64,000 bases of DNA. Origin: Polymorphobacter fuscus (GTDB lineage: Bacteria > Pseudomonadota > Alphaproteobacteria > Sphingomonadales > Sphingomonadaceae). This document shows, piece after piece, positions 19,028 through 27,850 of this stretch. Where the stretch lies: assembly GCF_011927825.1 (NCBI RefSeq), contig NZ_JAATJI010000001.1:62001-126000 (forward strand), read 5' to 3'. The notes beneath the pieces are model-generated. The model did no database searches. It was not told the DNA's origin and was given only the letters and a program-made list of their open reading frames with translations. Made by a program: the position numbers and the translations under genes. Position 1 is the first letter of the stretch; the number at the start of each line of letters is the position of its first letter.

Positions 19028-21031
19028 GTGTTCAAGAAAATACTGATTGCCAACCGTGGTGAGATTGCCTGCCGGGTCATTCGATCGGCCCGGGCCATGG
19101 GGATCGCCACGGTGGCCGTCTATTCGGACGCCGATGCCAATGCCCTGCATGTGCGCGAGGCCGATGAGGCGGTGCACATCGGGCCTTCGCCTGCGGCGGA
19201 ATCCTATCTCGTCGCCGACAAGATCGTTGCGGCCTGCCTGGCGACGGGCGCCGAAGCCGTGCATCCTGGCTATGGCTTCCTGAGCGAGCGCGCCAGTTTT
19301 GTCGAAGCGCTGAGCGCTGCCGGCATTGCCTTCATCGGGCCGCCGGCATCGGCGATCGCCGCAATGGGCGACAAGATCGAATCGAAGCGCCGCGCCCTTG
19401 CCGCCGGCGTTTCGGTGGTTCCGGGTTTCGTCGGGGAGATCGACGACACCGAACATGCGGTGCGCATCGCGTCGGATATCGGCTATCCGGTGATGATGAA
19501 GGCCAGCGCCGGTGGCGGCGGCAAGGGCATGCGGCTGGCGTGGAGCGAAGCCGATGTCCGCGAGGGCTTTGAAGCGACGCGCCGCGAAGGGCTGGCGAGC
19601 TTTGGCGACGACCGGGTGTTCATCGAGAAGTTCGTCGAGCAGCCCCGCCATATCGAGATCCAGCTTATCGGCGACGCCCATGGCAATGTCATCTACCTAA
19701 ACGAGCGCGACTGTTCGATTCAGCGGCGCCACCAGAAGGTCGTCGAGGAAGCGCCGTCGCCGTTCGTGACGCCGGAAATGCGCAAGGCGATGGGTGAGCA
19801 GGCCGTCGCGCTGGCCAAGAACGTGGGCTACACCAGCGCCGGGACGGTGGAATTCATCGCCGGCGCCGACCGCAGCTTCTACTTTCTCGAAATGAACACC
19901 CGGTTGCAGGTCGAGCATCCGGTGACCGAGTGCATCACCGGGCTCGATCTTGTCGAGCTGATGATCCGCGTCGCTGCCGGCGAGGCGTTGCCCTTTCGCC
20001 AGGACGATGTGCAGCTGAACGGCTGGGCGATCGAGACCCGGGTTTATGCCGAGGACCCGTATCGCGGCTTCCTGCCGTCCATCGGCCGGCTGTCGGCGTG
20101 CCGGCCGCCCGAGCCCGGTCGCCTGGGGCCGGCACTGGTGCGGATCGACACCGGCGTCGTCGAAGGCGCTGAGATCAGCATGTTTTATGACCCGATGATC
20201 GCCAAGCTGATCACCTGGGCGCCGACGCGGGCACTGGCCATCGCCGCGCAGGCCGATGCGCTCGACCGCTATTTCATCCGCGGCATCAGCCACAATATCG
20301 ATTTCCTGTCGGCGATCATGGCACATCCGCGCTTTCAGGCCGGCGAGAATGTGACGACGGGCTTCATTGCCGAGGAATATCCGGACGGTTTTCAGGGCAG
20401 CGCTGCCGATGGCGCGACGGCGGATGCGATCATCGCCGCCGCTGCCGTCGTGCAGGCGATCGAGGCCGAGCGCGCGCAGCTGATCGACGGACAATTGTCG
20501 GGCAGCGGCGCCGAATATGGCGAGGACTGGGTGGTCGAGATGGGCGGAACCCAGACGCCCGTCAGCATCAGCGGCGATGGCGGGCGGTTCGATGTGCTGG
20601 TCGATGGCCGCGACGTCGCCGTATCCACCGACTGGCGTGTGGGTTCGCCGCTGTTCGAGGCCGAGATCGACGGCGTGGCGCGCAGCCTGACAGTGGAGAA
20701 AACCGGCAGCGGGTTGAAGATCACCACGCGCGGCGCCGGCCACAAGGTGCGGGTGCTGACCCCGCGCGCCGCCGAACTGGCGCGCTACATGATCCCGAAA
20801 GTGGCACCGGACATGAGCCGGTTCCTGCTGTGCCCGATGCCGGGGCTGGTCGTGTCCGTGGCGGTGACGGAGGGCGACAAGGTCGAGGCGGGCCAGCAGC
20901 TGGCGACGGTCGAGGCGATGAAGATGGAGAATATCCTTCGTGCCGAAAAGTCCGGCACCATCGGCAAGGTGCTCGCCAAGGCGGGGGATTCGCTCACGGT
21001 CGATGCCGTGATCCTGGAATTTGCGAGCTGA
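19028..21031 (+). CDS. pccA: Propionyl-CoA carboxylase alpha chain (biotin carboxylase plus biotin carrier)
   Basis: 667 residues from a GTG at 19028, with GGGGG at 19016-19020 as the likely ribosome site; a TTG sits one codon earlier. The biotin carboxylase domain starts KKILIANRGEIACRVIR and has the glycine-rich ATP loop KASAGGGGKGMR and the EMNTRLQVEHPVTE motif. A middle BT-type segment links to the C-terminal biotinyl domain with EAMKMEN (biotin Lys about 632). It forms propionyl-CoA carboxylase with pccB upstream. The length and BT segment separate it from accC at 32-33 kb. Confidence 0.94.
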   Translation: MFKKILIANRGEIACRVIRSARAMGIATVAVYSDADANALHVREADEAVHIGPSPAAESYLVADKIVAACLATGAEAVHPGYGFLSERASFVEALSAAGIAFIGPPASAIAAMGDKIESKRRALAAGVSVVPGFVGEIDDTEHAVRIASDIGYPVMMKASAGGGGKGMRLAWSEADVREGFEATRREGLASFGDDRVFIEKFVEQPRHIEIQLIGDAHGNVIYLNERDCSIQRRHQKVVEEAPSPFVTPEMRKAMGEQAVALAKNVGYTSAGTVEFIAGADRSFYFLEMNTRLQVEHPVTECITGLDLVELMIRVAAGEALPFRQDDVQLNGWAIETRVYAEDPYRGFLPSIGRLSACRPPEPGRLGPALVRIDTGVVEGAEISMFYDPMIAKLITWAPTRALAIAAQADALDRYFIRGISHNIDFLSAIMAHPRFQAGENVTTGFIAEEYPDGFQGSAADGATADAIIAAAAVVQAIEAERAQLIDGQLSGSGAEYGEDWVVEMGGTQTPVSISGDGGRFDVLVDGRDVAVSTDWRVGSPLFEAEIDGVARSLTVEKTGSGLKITTRGAGHKVRVLTPRAAELARYMIPKVAPDMSRFLLCPMPGLVVSVAVTEGDKVEAGQQLATVEAMKMENILRAEKSGTIGKVLAKAGDSLTVDAVILEFAS

Positions 21032-21073
21032 GGCCATCGCGGTCGGCCCGCTGCGGCGCGGACCAGTCCCGCA

Positions 21074-21346
21074 TCAATCCTTGTCGAAAAGCTTGTGGAG
21101 TTCGCCCTTGGCAGCTTCGAGCACCTGCAGCTGCGCCTTGGGCAGATTATGGCCTGCGCGGTTGATATAGAAGGTCAGCATGCCCATCGTCGATTGCAGC
21201 GGCGTGCCCTTGCGACGATGGCTTGCTTCGGCGGATTGTTTCAGCCCGCGGGCGATGGCGGCAGGGTCGTCCTTCGTGAACAGGCCTTCTTCGACATCGA
21301 GTGCGTCCGAATGTTCGGTGACGTCCTGTGACCATTTGTCGACCAT
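21074..21346 (-). CDS. DUF3175 protein
   Basis: 90 residues, matching the usual size of DUF3175 proteins. Visible features are KWSQDVTEHSDALD, VEEGLFTKDDP, the basic SHRRKGTP stretch, then SAMSMLTFYINRAG-like TMGMLTFYINRAGHNL and a charged helix. It is soluble and predicted cytoplasmic. The KWS...FYINRAGKNL pattern is known from many alphaproteobacteria, but the role is not established. It lies 55 bp downstream of the M20 peptidase on the same strand and converges with pccA. Confidence 0.85.
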   Translation of the reverse strand: MVDKWSQDVTEHSDALDVEEGLFTKDDPAAIARGLKQSAEASHRRKGTPLQSTMGMLTFYINRAGHNLPKAQLQVLEAAKGELHKLFDKD

Positions 21347-21401
21347 GGCGGGTTCCTTTGCCGGTGCAGAAAAGAAGAACCCGCCAAACGGTCGGTCGGG
21401 T

Positions 21402-22922
21402 TCAGCGGACCGACGCGATCTGGTACAGGAAATCGACGAAACTCATCGTCGATCCGGCGAGACCCTGGACCTTGGGGTTGCTCGATTCGACGACGAAATA
21501 TTCGTTCGGGGCATGGGCGCCGCTGCCGTGGCCGAGGCCGAACTGGCCGGCGGGCAGGCTGACCGGTGGCTGGGTGAAGACACTGCCGGGCCAGGAGCCG
21601 GCAAGGCGCGGGTTGAGTGTCTGCGGTACCCCGAAGCGCGAATAGACGGCCTGCTGGGCGCGGATGACGCGGCTGTCTTCGGCGGTTTCGGTGGGGTCGT
21701 AACCGCCCGAGACATTGACCTCGATATCGCCGAAGCCGCGCTTGGCGAGATGGGCGCGCAGCTTGGCTTCGGCCTCCTTGAAGGTCTGGTTGGGAACGAG
21801 GCGACATTCGAGCTTGGCTTCGGCCCGGCCCGGCAACACGGTCTTGCCGCCCTGGCCGGTATAGCCGGCGACCAGCCCCTGGATATTGACGGTCGGCTGC
21901 GATGCCAGGCGTTCGAGCGACGCCTGCCACGGCTCGTCGTTGATCCAGACCTTGACGCCCAGCGCCTTCTTGGCCTCGGCCTCGCTGTTGCCGGCGGCGG
22001 TCTGGGCGATGAGCTGCTTTTCGCGCGCCGTCAGCGGACGGACATTGTCGAACCAGCCGTCGATCGTCGGGGTATGGCCATCGGGGCTGACGAGGGTGTT
22101 GAGCGCCTGGACCAGATGCCAGGTCGGGCTGTCGACGCTGGCGTGATAGGAGGAATGGACGTCGCCGGCCGGGCCGCGGCCCCATTTGGCGCCAGTGGAA
22201 ACAAGCTGGAACTCCATCGGGCCCTTGGCGCCCAGGTTGATCTGGACAGCGCCGTTGCTCGTTTGCCAGGCGCTGGGGATGACGACGCCTTCGCATGTCT
22301 TGAGCGCCTTGAGCACATCGGGCGTCTGGACGATCTGGTGAAAATTGGGGGAGGCGATTTCCTCCTCGCCTTCGGCCACCAGCACCAGATTGACCGGCAG
22401 CTTCCGGCCCGAGGCGCGAATGGCGTGGAGTGCGGCAAGAAACGCCGCTTCGGGGCCTTTCTGGTTGATGGCGCCGCGGCCGACGATGACCTTGCCGAAG
22501 CCGGGCTTGTCGGTCAGCACCGCGTCGAACGGCGGCGTGGTCCATTCGGCCGGGTTAACCTGCTTCACATCGTACATGAAATAGATGCCCATGGTCCGCG
22601 GCGCGCCGGCATCGAGCGTGGCGAAGATGCCCGGCTGCCCTTTGGTCGGAACCTTGCGGACTGTCTGGAAGCCGGCGTCCTTGAGCAGGCCCATGGTATA
22701 GTCGCAGGCGGCGTCCATCTGCCAGTTTTCGGCGGCGATGCCGGGGTGCTTGATCCAGTCCTGGATGCGCGCCGTGTTTTCGGGCAGCTGCTTGTCGACG
22801 GTGGCGCGGATGGCGGCCAGGTCGCCGCTGGCGGCGAGGGCCGCGCCGGGGCGGAACAGACCGCCGCCGATAAGTGCGGCACCGGCGAGCAGCGCGCGGC
22901 GGTCAGTGGTGAAATCAGTCAT
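21402..22922 (-). CDS. Exported M20-family peptidase-like protein with altered metal ligands
   Basis: 506 residues from the ATG at 22922. The N-terminus has a Tat-like signal: TDRRALLAGAALIGGGL. The M20 fold is clear from AEGEEEIASP (catalytic Glu), DVHSSYHASVDSPTW in the dimerisation-side region, and GHGSGAHAPNEYF near the end with the last His ligand. The usual first motif HxDVVP reads FMYDVKQV, so the His ligand appears as Met. The Asp ligand expected after the EEE motif appears as Ser in VVIPSAW. It may be a variant or single-metal enzyme. The neighbour is DUF3175. Confidence 0.85.
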   Translation of the reverse strand: MTDFTTDRRALLAGAALIGGGLFRPGAALAASGDLAAIRATVDKQLPENTARIQDWIKHPGIAAENWQMDAACDYTMGLLKDAGFQTVRKVPTKGQPGIFATLDAGAPRTMGIYFMYDVKQVNPAEWTTPPFDAVLTDKPGFGKVIVGRGAINQKGPEAAFLAALHAIRASGRKLPVNLVLVAEGEEEIASPNFHQIVQTPDVLKALKTCEGVVIPSAWQTSNGAVQINLGAKGPMEFQLVSTGAKWGRGPAGDVHSSYHASVDSPTWHLVQALNTLVSPDGHTPTIDGWFDNVRPLTAREKQLIAQTAAGNSEAEAKKALGVKVWINDEPWQASLERLASQPTVNIQGLVAGYTGQGGKTVLPGRAEAKLECRLVPNQTFKEAEAKLRAHLAKRGFGDIEVNVSGGYDPTETAEDSRVIRAQQAVYSRFGVPQTLNPRLAGSWPGSVFTQPPVSLPAGQFGLGHGSGAHAPNEYFVVESSNPKVQGLAGSTMSFVDFLYQIASVR

Positions 22923-23039
22923 GCAGGGCCCCCAGATGCAAGCGCCGACTATCGGGACGCGATCCCTTGCTGTCCAGCCACTTGACGCGCGCATCGGCCA
23001 TGCCGAAATCACCAGCCAGCGAACCGAAGGTGTCCAGCG

Positions 23040-23321
23040 ATGAAGATTGTCCCGCCGACTGCGAAACCGCCCGCGCAGCCGATTACGCGTTATTCGGTGA
23101 TCCGCGATGGCAGCCAGTGGCGGATCAACCTCGCCGGCGTCAATTACGGCTATTATGCCGACGCCGGCGACGCGACCCGTGTGGCAATCGAGACGGCACA
23201 AAAGGCGGGTGAGGCGGGGCACGCCACGCAGGTGCTGGTCGAAACGCTGCCGATGCAGTTCCGCATTGCGTGGACCTTCGGCGATGATCCGGGCGGCAAG
23301 GACGCAGCACCAGCGGGATAA
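23040..23321 (+). CDS. Small protein of unknown function
   Basis: 93 residues. It starts with a proline-rich segment, KIVPPTAKPPAQP, then a compact alpha/beta stretch, RYSVIRDGSQWRINLAG, a helix rich in Ala and Thr (about 42-58), and a strand TQVLVETLP. The layout resembles small DUF2188-like domains, but I cannot confirm it. There is no signal peptide. It is divergent from the M20 gene (117 bp) and converges on the sigma-54 activator with 5 bp between stop codons. Confidence 0.65.
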   Translation: MKIVPPTAKPPAQPITRYSVIRDGSQWRINLAGVNYGYYADAGDATRVAIETAQKAGEAGHATQVLVETLPMQFRIAWTFGDDPGGKDAAPAG

Positions 23322-23326
23322 CGCGT

Positions 23327-24346
23327 TCAGGCCTGGCCGTGCGGCGGGATGTGCAGCCGGCGCATCTTTTCAATCAGGGTCGTGCGTTGCAGGCCGAGCC
23401 GTTTGGCAGAGGCGGCAATGGCGCCGCCCGAGGCTTGCAGCGCCTCGACGATATAGGCCTGTTCCATGCTCGACAGGATCGTCTTGAGGTCGATATTGCC
23501 CGCAGGCAGCATGCTTGGGAGCGGCGGAGGCGGCGGTGGCGGTGTGGTGCGGCGCGGTGTTGTCGGGCTGTCGCGGTGCAGCAGTCGTGTGGCGCGATCG
23601 GCGTCGATGCGGCCGCCGGGGTGATGTGCCTGAGCCCGCTCGACGAAATTCTTGAGTTCGCGGACGTTGCCAGGCCAGGGTTGGGCCATCAGCAACGCGA
23701 GCGCGTCATCGTCGAATGTCACCGCCGGGCCGGGCAACTGCGCGGTGAAATGTGCGACGAGGAGCGGGATGTCCTCCGGCCGGTCGGCAAGTGCCGGCAT
23801 GACGAGGCGGATGACATCGAGCCGATAGAGAAGGTCACTGCGAAAAGCGCCGCGATCGATTGCGGCAAACAGGTTGATGCTGGTGGCGGCGCAAAGCCGG
23901 ACATCGACGGCGATCGGCAACATGCTGCCGACGCGTTCGACCACGCGGGTCTCCAGGGCGCGCAGCAGCTTGGCCTGCATGGCCAGCGGCATGTCGCCGA
24001 CCTCATCAAGGAACAGGGTGCCGCCATGCGCTGCCTCGAAGCGGCCGGCGCGCGCCTTGAGGGCGCCGGTGAAGGCCCCGGCCTCGTGTCCGAACATCTC
24101 GCTTTCCAGCAGGTCGGGCGCGACGGCGGCGCAATTCAGCGCGACAAAGGGATGCGCTGCGCGGCGGCTGCGCTGGTGCAGCAGCTGGGCCACGACGTCC
24201 TTGCCCGAGCCCGACGGGCCGGTGATGAGGACCGACGCATGCGAATCCGCGAGCGTTTCGATTTCGTTGCGAATATTGGCGATGGCGTTGCTGTTGCCGA
24301 CAAGCGTCGCCAATTGCGTCGGAAATGTACCGTGCCTAGTCTTCAT
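23327..24346 (-). CDS. Sigma-54-dependent activator (AAA+ and Fis domains, no receiver)
   Basis: 339 residues. The AAA+ domain occupies about 14-245: Walker A GPSGSGKD (43-50), intact sigma-54 contact loop GAFTGA (90-95), Walker B LFLDE (111-115) and the arginine-finger region FRSDLLYRLDV. A linker with an unusual run of seven prolines (about 275-285) leads to a Fis-type helix-turn-helix (ASAKRLGLQRTTLIEKMRRL). There is no N-terminal receiver or sensor domain, as in FlbD- or PspF-like activators. Target promoters are not evident. It is divergent from the winged-helix gene across 124 bp. Confidence 0.93.
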   Translation of the reverse strand: MKTRHGTFPTQLATLVGNSNAIANIRNEIETLADSHASVLITGPSGSGKDVVAQLLHQRSRRAAHPFVALNCAAVAPDLLESEMFGHEAGAFTGALKARAGRFEAAHGGTLFLDEVGDMPLAMQAKLLRALETRVVERVGSMLPIAVDVRLCAATSINLFAAIDRGAFRSDLLYRLDVIRLVMPALADRPEDIPLLVAHFTAQLPGPAVTFDDDALALLMAQPWPGNVRELKNFVERAQAHHPGGRIDADRATRLLHRDSPTTPRRTTPPPPPPPLPSMLPAGNIDLKTILSSMEQAYIVEALQASGGAIAASAKRLGLQRTTLIEKMRRLHIPPHGQA

Positions 24347-24470
24347 GATGGCGTCCGATTATTATAAATCAGTTGTTAACACGCGACCCGAAGCTTGCCA
24401 TTCCTCTCCAACAGCTTGCAGTTCATAGTTCAGTAAAGGACGAACGAAGTCACATGGAAGTATCGCCGAA

Positions 24471-25313
24471 ATGACAGTCGATCCCCGAGGCCATGCCGAT
24501 GGTTGGAACCATAATGGACATTACGGATCGCCGCTGCGCGTCGTAAGGCCTGGCCGCAAATCGCCAAATGGGCATTCTGCGTCTGACATTTCGCTGCAAG
24601 TTGTTGAATCCTCTTCTATTTGCACAGCCGACTGCTGGTTGGTGGAAAGCGGCGATTTGGCGGCATTGGGACTGGACGATGTTATGGCATCCGGCCTGCC
24701 ACTGGTTCTGAGCCTTGCCGATAATGATTCGCCGGTTTCGACCCCGTGGCTCGACGCGGCCGACGGGTTTGTCTTGCCGGGCGATGACGATGCGGTGCGG
24801 ATGGCGGTGTTGCGCCGCGCGACGCGCCGGACCGATGGCTTTGCCGTCGCCGACATGTCGGACGGCACGGCGCGGACGATCAACGCGCTTTCGGCCGATG
24901 CCAGCCGGATCGCCGAGCAACTGGCCCGGCTGGCGGCGACGGAACGCGAGATGAGCCTCCCTGCGCGGGGTGTCGACGCGGCGCTGGTGCGGCGGATCAT
25001 CAAGCTGCGCCGCGATCGCGACCGTTATTTTCCCGCCGAGATCTTTGCTGACCCGGCGTGGGACATGCTGCTCGACCTCGTCGCGGCACGGCTGGAAAGC
25101 AAAAGGGTGCCGGTGTCCAGCCTGTGCATCGCAGCGGCGGTGCCGACGACGACGGCGCTGCGCTGGGTGCGCAGCTTGACCGAAGCGGGGCTGTTCGAGC
25201 GCCACATTGACCCGGGCGACGCGCGCCGCAGCTATATCGACCTGTCGCACGACACGGTATCGGCGATGATGCAGTATCTGCGCGCGTTCAACGCGGCCTT
25301 TGCCATGCGCTAA
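24471..25313 (+). CDS. Winged-helix (MarR-like) regulator with an uncharacterised N-terminal domain
   Basis: 280 residues. The C-terminal third (about 180-280) is a winged helix with the pattern DRYFPAEIFADPAWDMLLDL, SLCIAAAVPTTTALRWVRSL and the wing DPGDARRSYIDLS. I recall this from a sphingomonad-enriched family of MarR-like proteins. The N-terminal 170 residues show a degenerate receiver-like alternation (WLVESGDLAALG, PLVLSLADND, DGFVLPGDDDAV) but no clear phospho-acceptor. It may respond to an unknown cue. Its 3' end overlaps the convergent molybdopterin-binding gene by 4 bp. Confidence 0.78.
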   Translation: MTVDPRGHADGWNHNGHYGSPLRVVRPGRKSPNGHSASDISLQVVESSSICTADCWLVESGDLAALGLDDVMASGLPLVLSLADNDSPVSTPWLDAADGFVLPGDDDAVRMAVLRRATRRTDGFAVADMSDGTARTINALSADASRIAEQLARLAATEREMSLPARGVDAALVRRIIKLRRDRDRYFPAEIFADPAWDMLLDLVAARLESKRVPVSSLCIAAAVPTTTALRWVRSLTEAGLFERHIDPGDARRSYIDLSHDTVSAMMQYLRAFNAAFAMR

Positions 25314-26890
25314 AGCGCGCTCGGCCGCGCGCGCAGGGCGGCCAGCGCCGCCGGCGTGTCGATATCGTCGAAAATCCCATCGTCGGGCGCAGTGATTTCG
25401 GTCGGGGGCGTCGGCAAGGCGGCAATCAGGGCCTTGCCGCCGATATCGCCTTCCAGCGCCATCAGCGCCGCGAAATGCCGGCGCGACCAGCGCACCGGGT
25501 TGCCGCGCTTGCCGTCGCGAACCGGCAGCGCGACGTCGCCGGGGGCGGCGGCGAGGCTTCGCAGCGTTGCCGGATCGACGCGCGGCATGTCGCCGAGGCA
25601 GACCAGCGCCGCGTCCCATGCCGGTGGCACGGCGGCCAGCCCGGCGCGCAGCGAATGGGCGAGGCCGAGATCATGGTCATCGGCGAAGACGAAAATGGCA
25701 TCGCGTCCGGAGAGTGCGGCACGCACCGCGTCGGCGCGCGTCCCGACGACGACGATGGGCGGCGGCAGCCCCGCGGCGGCGATCGCATCGACGACATGGG
25801 TGACCAGTGGCCGGCCCTGCCAGTCGGCGAGCAGCTTGTGATCCTGGCCCATGCGGCTGGAACGGCCGGCGGCGAGCACGATGGCGCCGGTGCAGCGCGG
25901 GGCGCCGGTGCGACCGGTGCGCGGTTCGGGGCGCTCGGCTTCCGGCAGCAGCCCGCCGATACCCAGCGCGGCAATGCTGGCGGCGGTGACCGGGAGACCG
26001 GCGGCAAGCGCCTCGATGACGAGGTCGAAGCCGTTGCGCTTCGGACTGCGGGCACAGCCGGGCAGGCCGATGACGGGGCGCCCATCGAGGCTGCCGAGAC
26101 ACAGGAGATTGCCGGGGTCGACCGGCATGCCAAGCCGCTCAACCTCCCCGCCGGCGCGGACGATGGCGGCGGGAATGACATCGCCGCGGTCGACCGTGGC
26201 GGAGGCGCCGGCGACGAGCAGCAAGTCACCGGGGGCATGGCGCAGCGCGGCGGCGAGGGCGGTGGCATCATGGGCGCAACGGTCGACCTCGGTCAGCGTG
26301 CCACCCAGCGCGACGATCCGATCGGCTGTCACCCGCGCGGTCTTGGCGAGCATCTTGGCCGACAGGCCGGGCAGGCGGGTCTGGATGAGCGTTGCGGCAA
26401 GCGGGCGAAAGCCGGCGACGGCGATCGGTGTCGCGCTGGCCAGTGCGGCGCCGAGGTCGGCCGCGCCGACGGCATAGGGAATGACCTTGATCGTCGCGAC
26501 GATCTCGCCCGCGGCAACGCGGGTATCGGGCGCCAGCGTCGCCAGCGTCAGGGCCTCGGTGCCGGCATTGACAGCGGCGACCATGGCGCCATCGATACGG
26601 CACAACCCGGCGTGGGTGGCGGCGATGTTGACGCGGCCGTGGCTGGCGGCGAGCGCACGGCAACCGGCGCCGGCGAGTGCTGCGGCGAGGCGGGTGGCGG
26701 CCGCATCCTCCCCCACATCATCGGCGGCGAGGCAGGCGATGGTCAGTTCGGCAATGCCGGCGGCGCGGGCGGCGGCGATATCGGCCTCCGACAGGATGCG
26801 ACCCTTGGCCCAGCGGGCGCTGCCCAGGCGGCGCGAATGGGCAAGAATGCCGCCGACGGCCGCGTCGATGGCAGTGCTGGCGAAGATCAT
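25310..26890 (-). CDS. Molybdopterin-binding / MobA-like nucleotidyltransferase fusion
   Basis: 526 residues in two parts. The N-terminal portion (about 1-330) is a molybdopterin-binding module related to MoeA/MogA, containing the DLLLVAGASATVDRGDV and GLPGCARSPK motifs. The C-terminal portion (about 333-526) is a MocA/MobA-type nucleotidyltransferase with AIVLAAGRSSRMGQDHKLL and the metal site CLGDMPRVD. It probably attaches CMP or GMP to the molybdenum cofactor before insertion into a xanthine-dehydrogenase or CO-dehydrogenase type enzyme. It overlaps xdhC by 4 bp and ends the coxG-xdhC operon. Confidence 0.88.
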   Translation of the reverse strand: MIFASTAIDAAVGGILAHSRRLGSARWAKGRILSEADIAAARAAGIAELTIACLAADDVGEDAAATRLAAALAGAGCRALAASHGRVNIAATHAGLCRIDGAMVAAVNAGTEALTLATLAPDTRVAAGEIVATIKVIPYAVGAADLGAALASATPIAVAGFRPLAATLIQTRLPGLSAKMLAKTARVTADRIVALGGTLTEVDRCAHDATALAAALRHAPGDLLLVAGASATVDRGDVIPAAIVRAGGEVERLGMPVDPGNLLCLGSLDGRPVIGLPGCARSPKRNGFDLVIEALAAGLPVTAASIAALGIGGLLPEAERPEPRTGRTGAPRCTGAIVLAAGRSSRMGQDHKLLADWQGRPLVTHVVDAIAAAGLPPPIVVVGTRADAVRAALSGRDAIFVFADDHDLGLAHSLRAGLAAVPPAWDAALVCLGDMPRVDPATLRSLAAAPGDVALPVRDGKRGNPVRWSRRHFAALMALEGDIGGKALIAALPTPPTEITAPDDGIFDDIDTPAALAALRARPSAL

Positions 26891-27849
26891 GCAGCGGCGG
26901 CCGCGACCTTGCCGGGATGGACCGCGCGCCAGCTGGCGGTCAGTTGCGCAGCGATGCTGAGCGCGATTTCGGCCGGGTCGGCAGCGCCGATATCGAGCCC
27001 GGCCGGCCCATGGATGCGCGCCAGGGCGGCGGTGTCGTACCCCATTGTCGCCAGCCGTTCGCAGCGGCGGGCGTGGTTTTTCCGGCTGCCCAGCGCCGCG
27101 ATATAGAAGGCCGGCGAATCAAGCGCTGCCGCTAGCGCGACATCGTCGAGCTTTGGATCATGCGTCAGCGCGACGACGGCGCTGGCGGCGTTGGGGCGCC
27201 ATTCGGCGAGCGCCTCGTCAGGCCAGCGACGATCGAGATCGAGGCCGGCAAAGCGGGCATCGGCAGCGAACAGCCCGCGCGGATCGATGACGGTGACAGC
27301 GATGCCAAGGCCTTGCGCCAGTGGCACAAGCGCCTGGGCGATGTGGACGGCACCGATGATCGCCAGCCGGCGCGGTGGCGGCCAATGGAACAACAGTTCG
27401 CCGGTGCTGTCGGTGCGGGTCACACCGCTGGCAAGGTCGATGGCGAGCGTGACGTCATCGCCGGCGGCAGCGGCCGCGGACAGGCGATCGATGACGGTGA
27501 TCGGAAAGCCGGTATCGGCAAGTGGTTGCACCAGGACGCTGATGCGGCCGCCGCAGGCAAGGCCGACCTGCCAGGCGGTTTCGTCGGCGACGCCATAGTC
27601 GAGCCGCCGGGCTGGAGTGCCTTCGGCGAGCAGCGCCCGGGCTTCGGTGATGACATCGCCTTCGACGCAACCGCCGCTCACCGATCCTTCGAAAAGGCCA
27701 TCGTCGCGGATGACCAGGATGCTGCCGCGACGCCGCGGCGCCGACCCCCAGGTTTCGATGACCGTGGCGATGGCGACGCGATGCCCCGCCTGCTGCCAGC
27801 CGGCGGCGGTGCGCAGCGTGGCAAGGTCGTCGCCAACGGGTGTCACCAT
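26887..27849 (-). CDS. xdhC: XdhC/CoxI family molybdenum hydroxylase maturation protein
   Basis: 320 residues from the ATG at 27849. The N-terminal XdhC_CoxI domain shows VIETWGSAPRRRGS, GSVSGGCVEG (conserved Cys) and GLACGGRI. The C-terminal Rossmann domain shows LAIIGAVHIAQAL and ALTHDPKLDDVAL, then YIAALGSRKNHA. XdhC proteins bind molybdenum cofactor, sulfurate it with help from a desulfurase, and hand it to the apo-enzyme. The start is separated by one base from the coxG stop. The catalytic subunits (coxLMS/xdhAB) are absent from the window. Confidence 0.92.
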   Translation of the reverse strand: MVTPVGDDLATLRTAAGWQQAGHRVAIATVIETWGSAPRRRGSILVIRDDGLFEGSVSGGCVEGDVITEARALLAEGTPARRLDYGVADETAWQVGLACGGRISVLVQPLADTGFPITVIDRLSAAAAAGDDVTLAIDLASGVTRTDSTGELLFHWPPPRRLAIIGAVHIAQALVPLAQGLGIAVTVIDPRGLFAADARFAGLDLDRRWPDEALAEWRPNAASAVVALTHDPKLDDVALAAALDSPAFYIAALGSRKNHARRCERLATMGYDTAALARIHGPAGLDIGAADPAEIALSIAAQLTASWRAVHPGKVAAAAA

Positions 27850-27850
27850 G

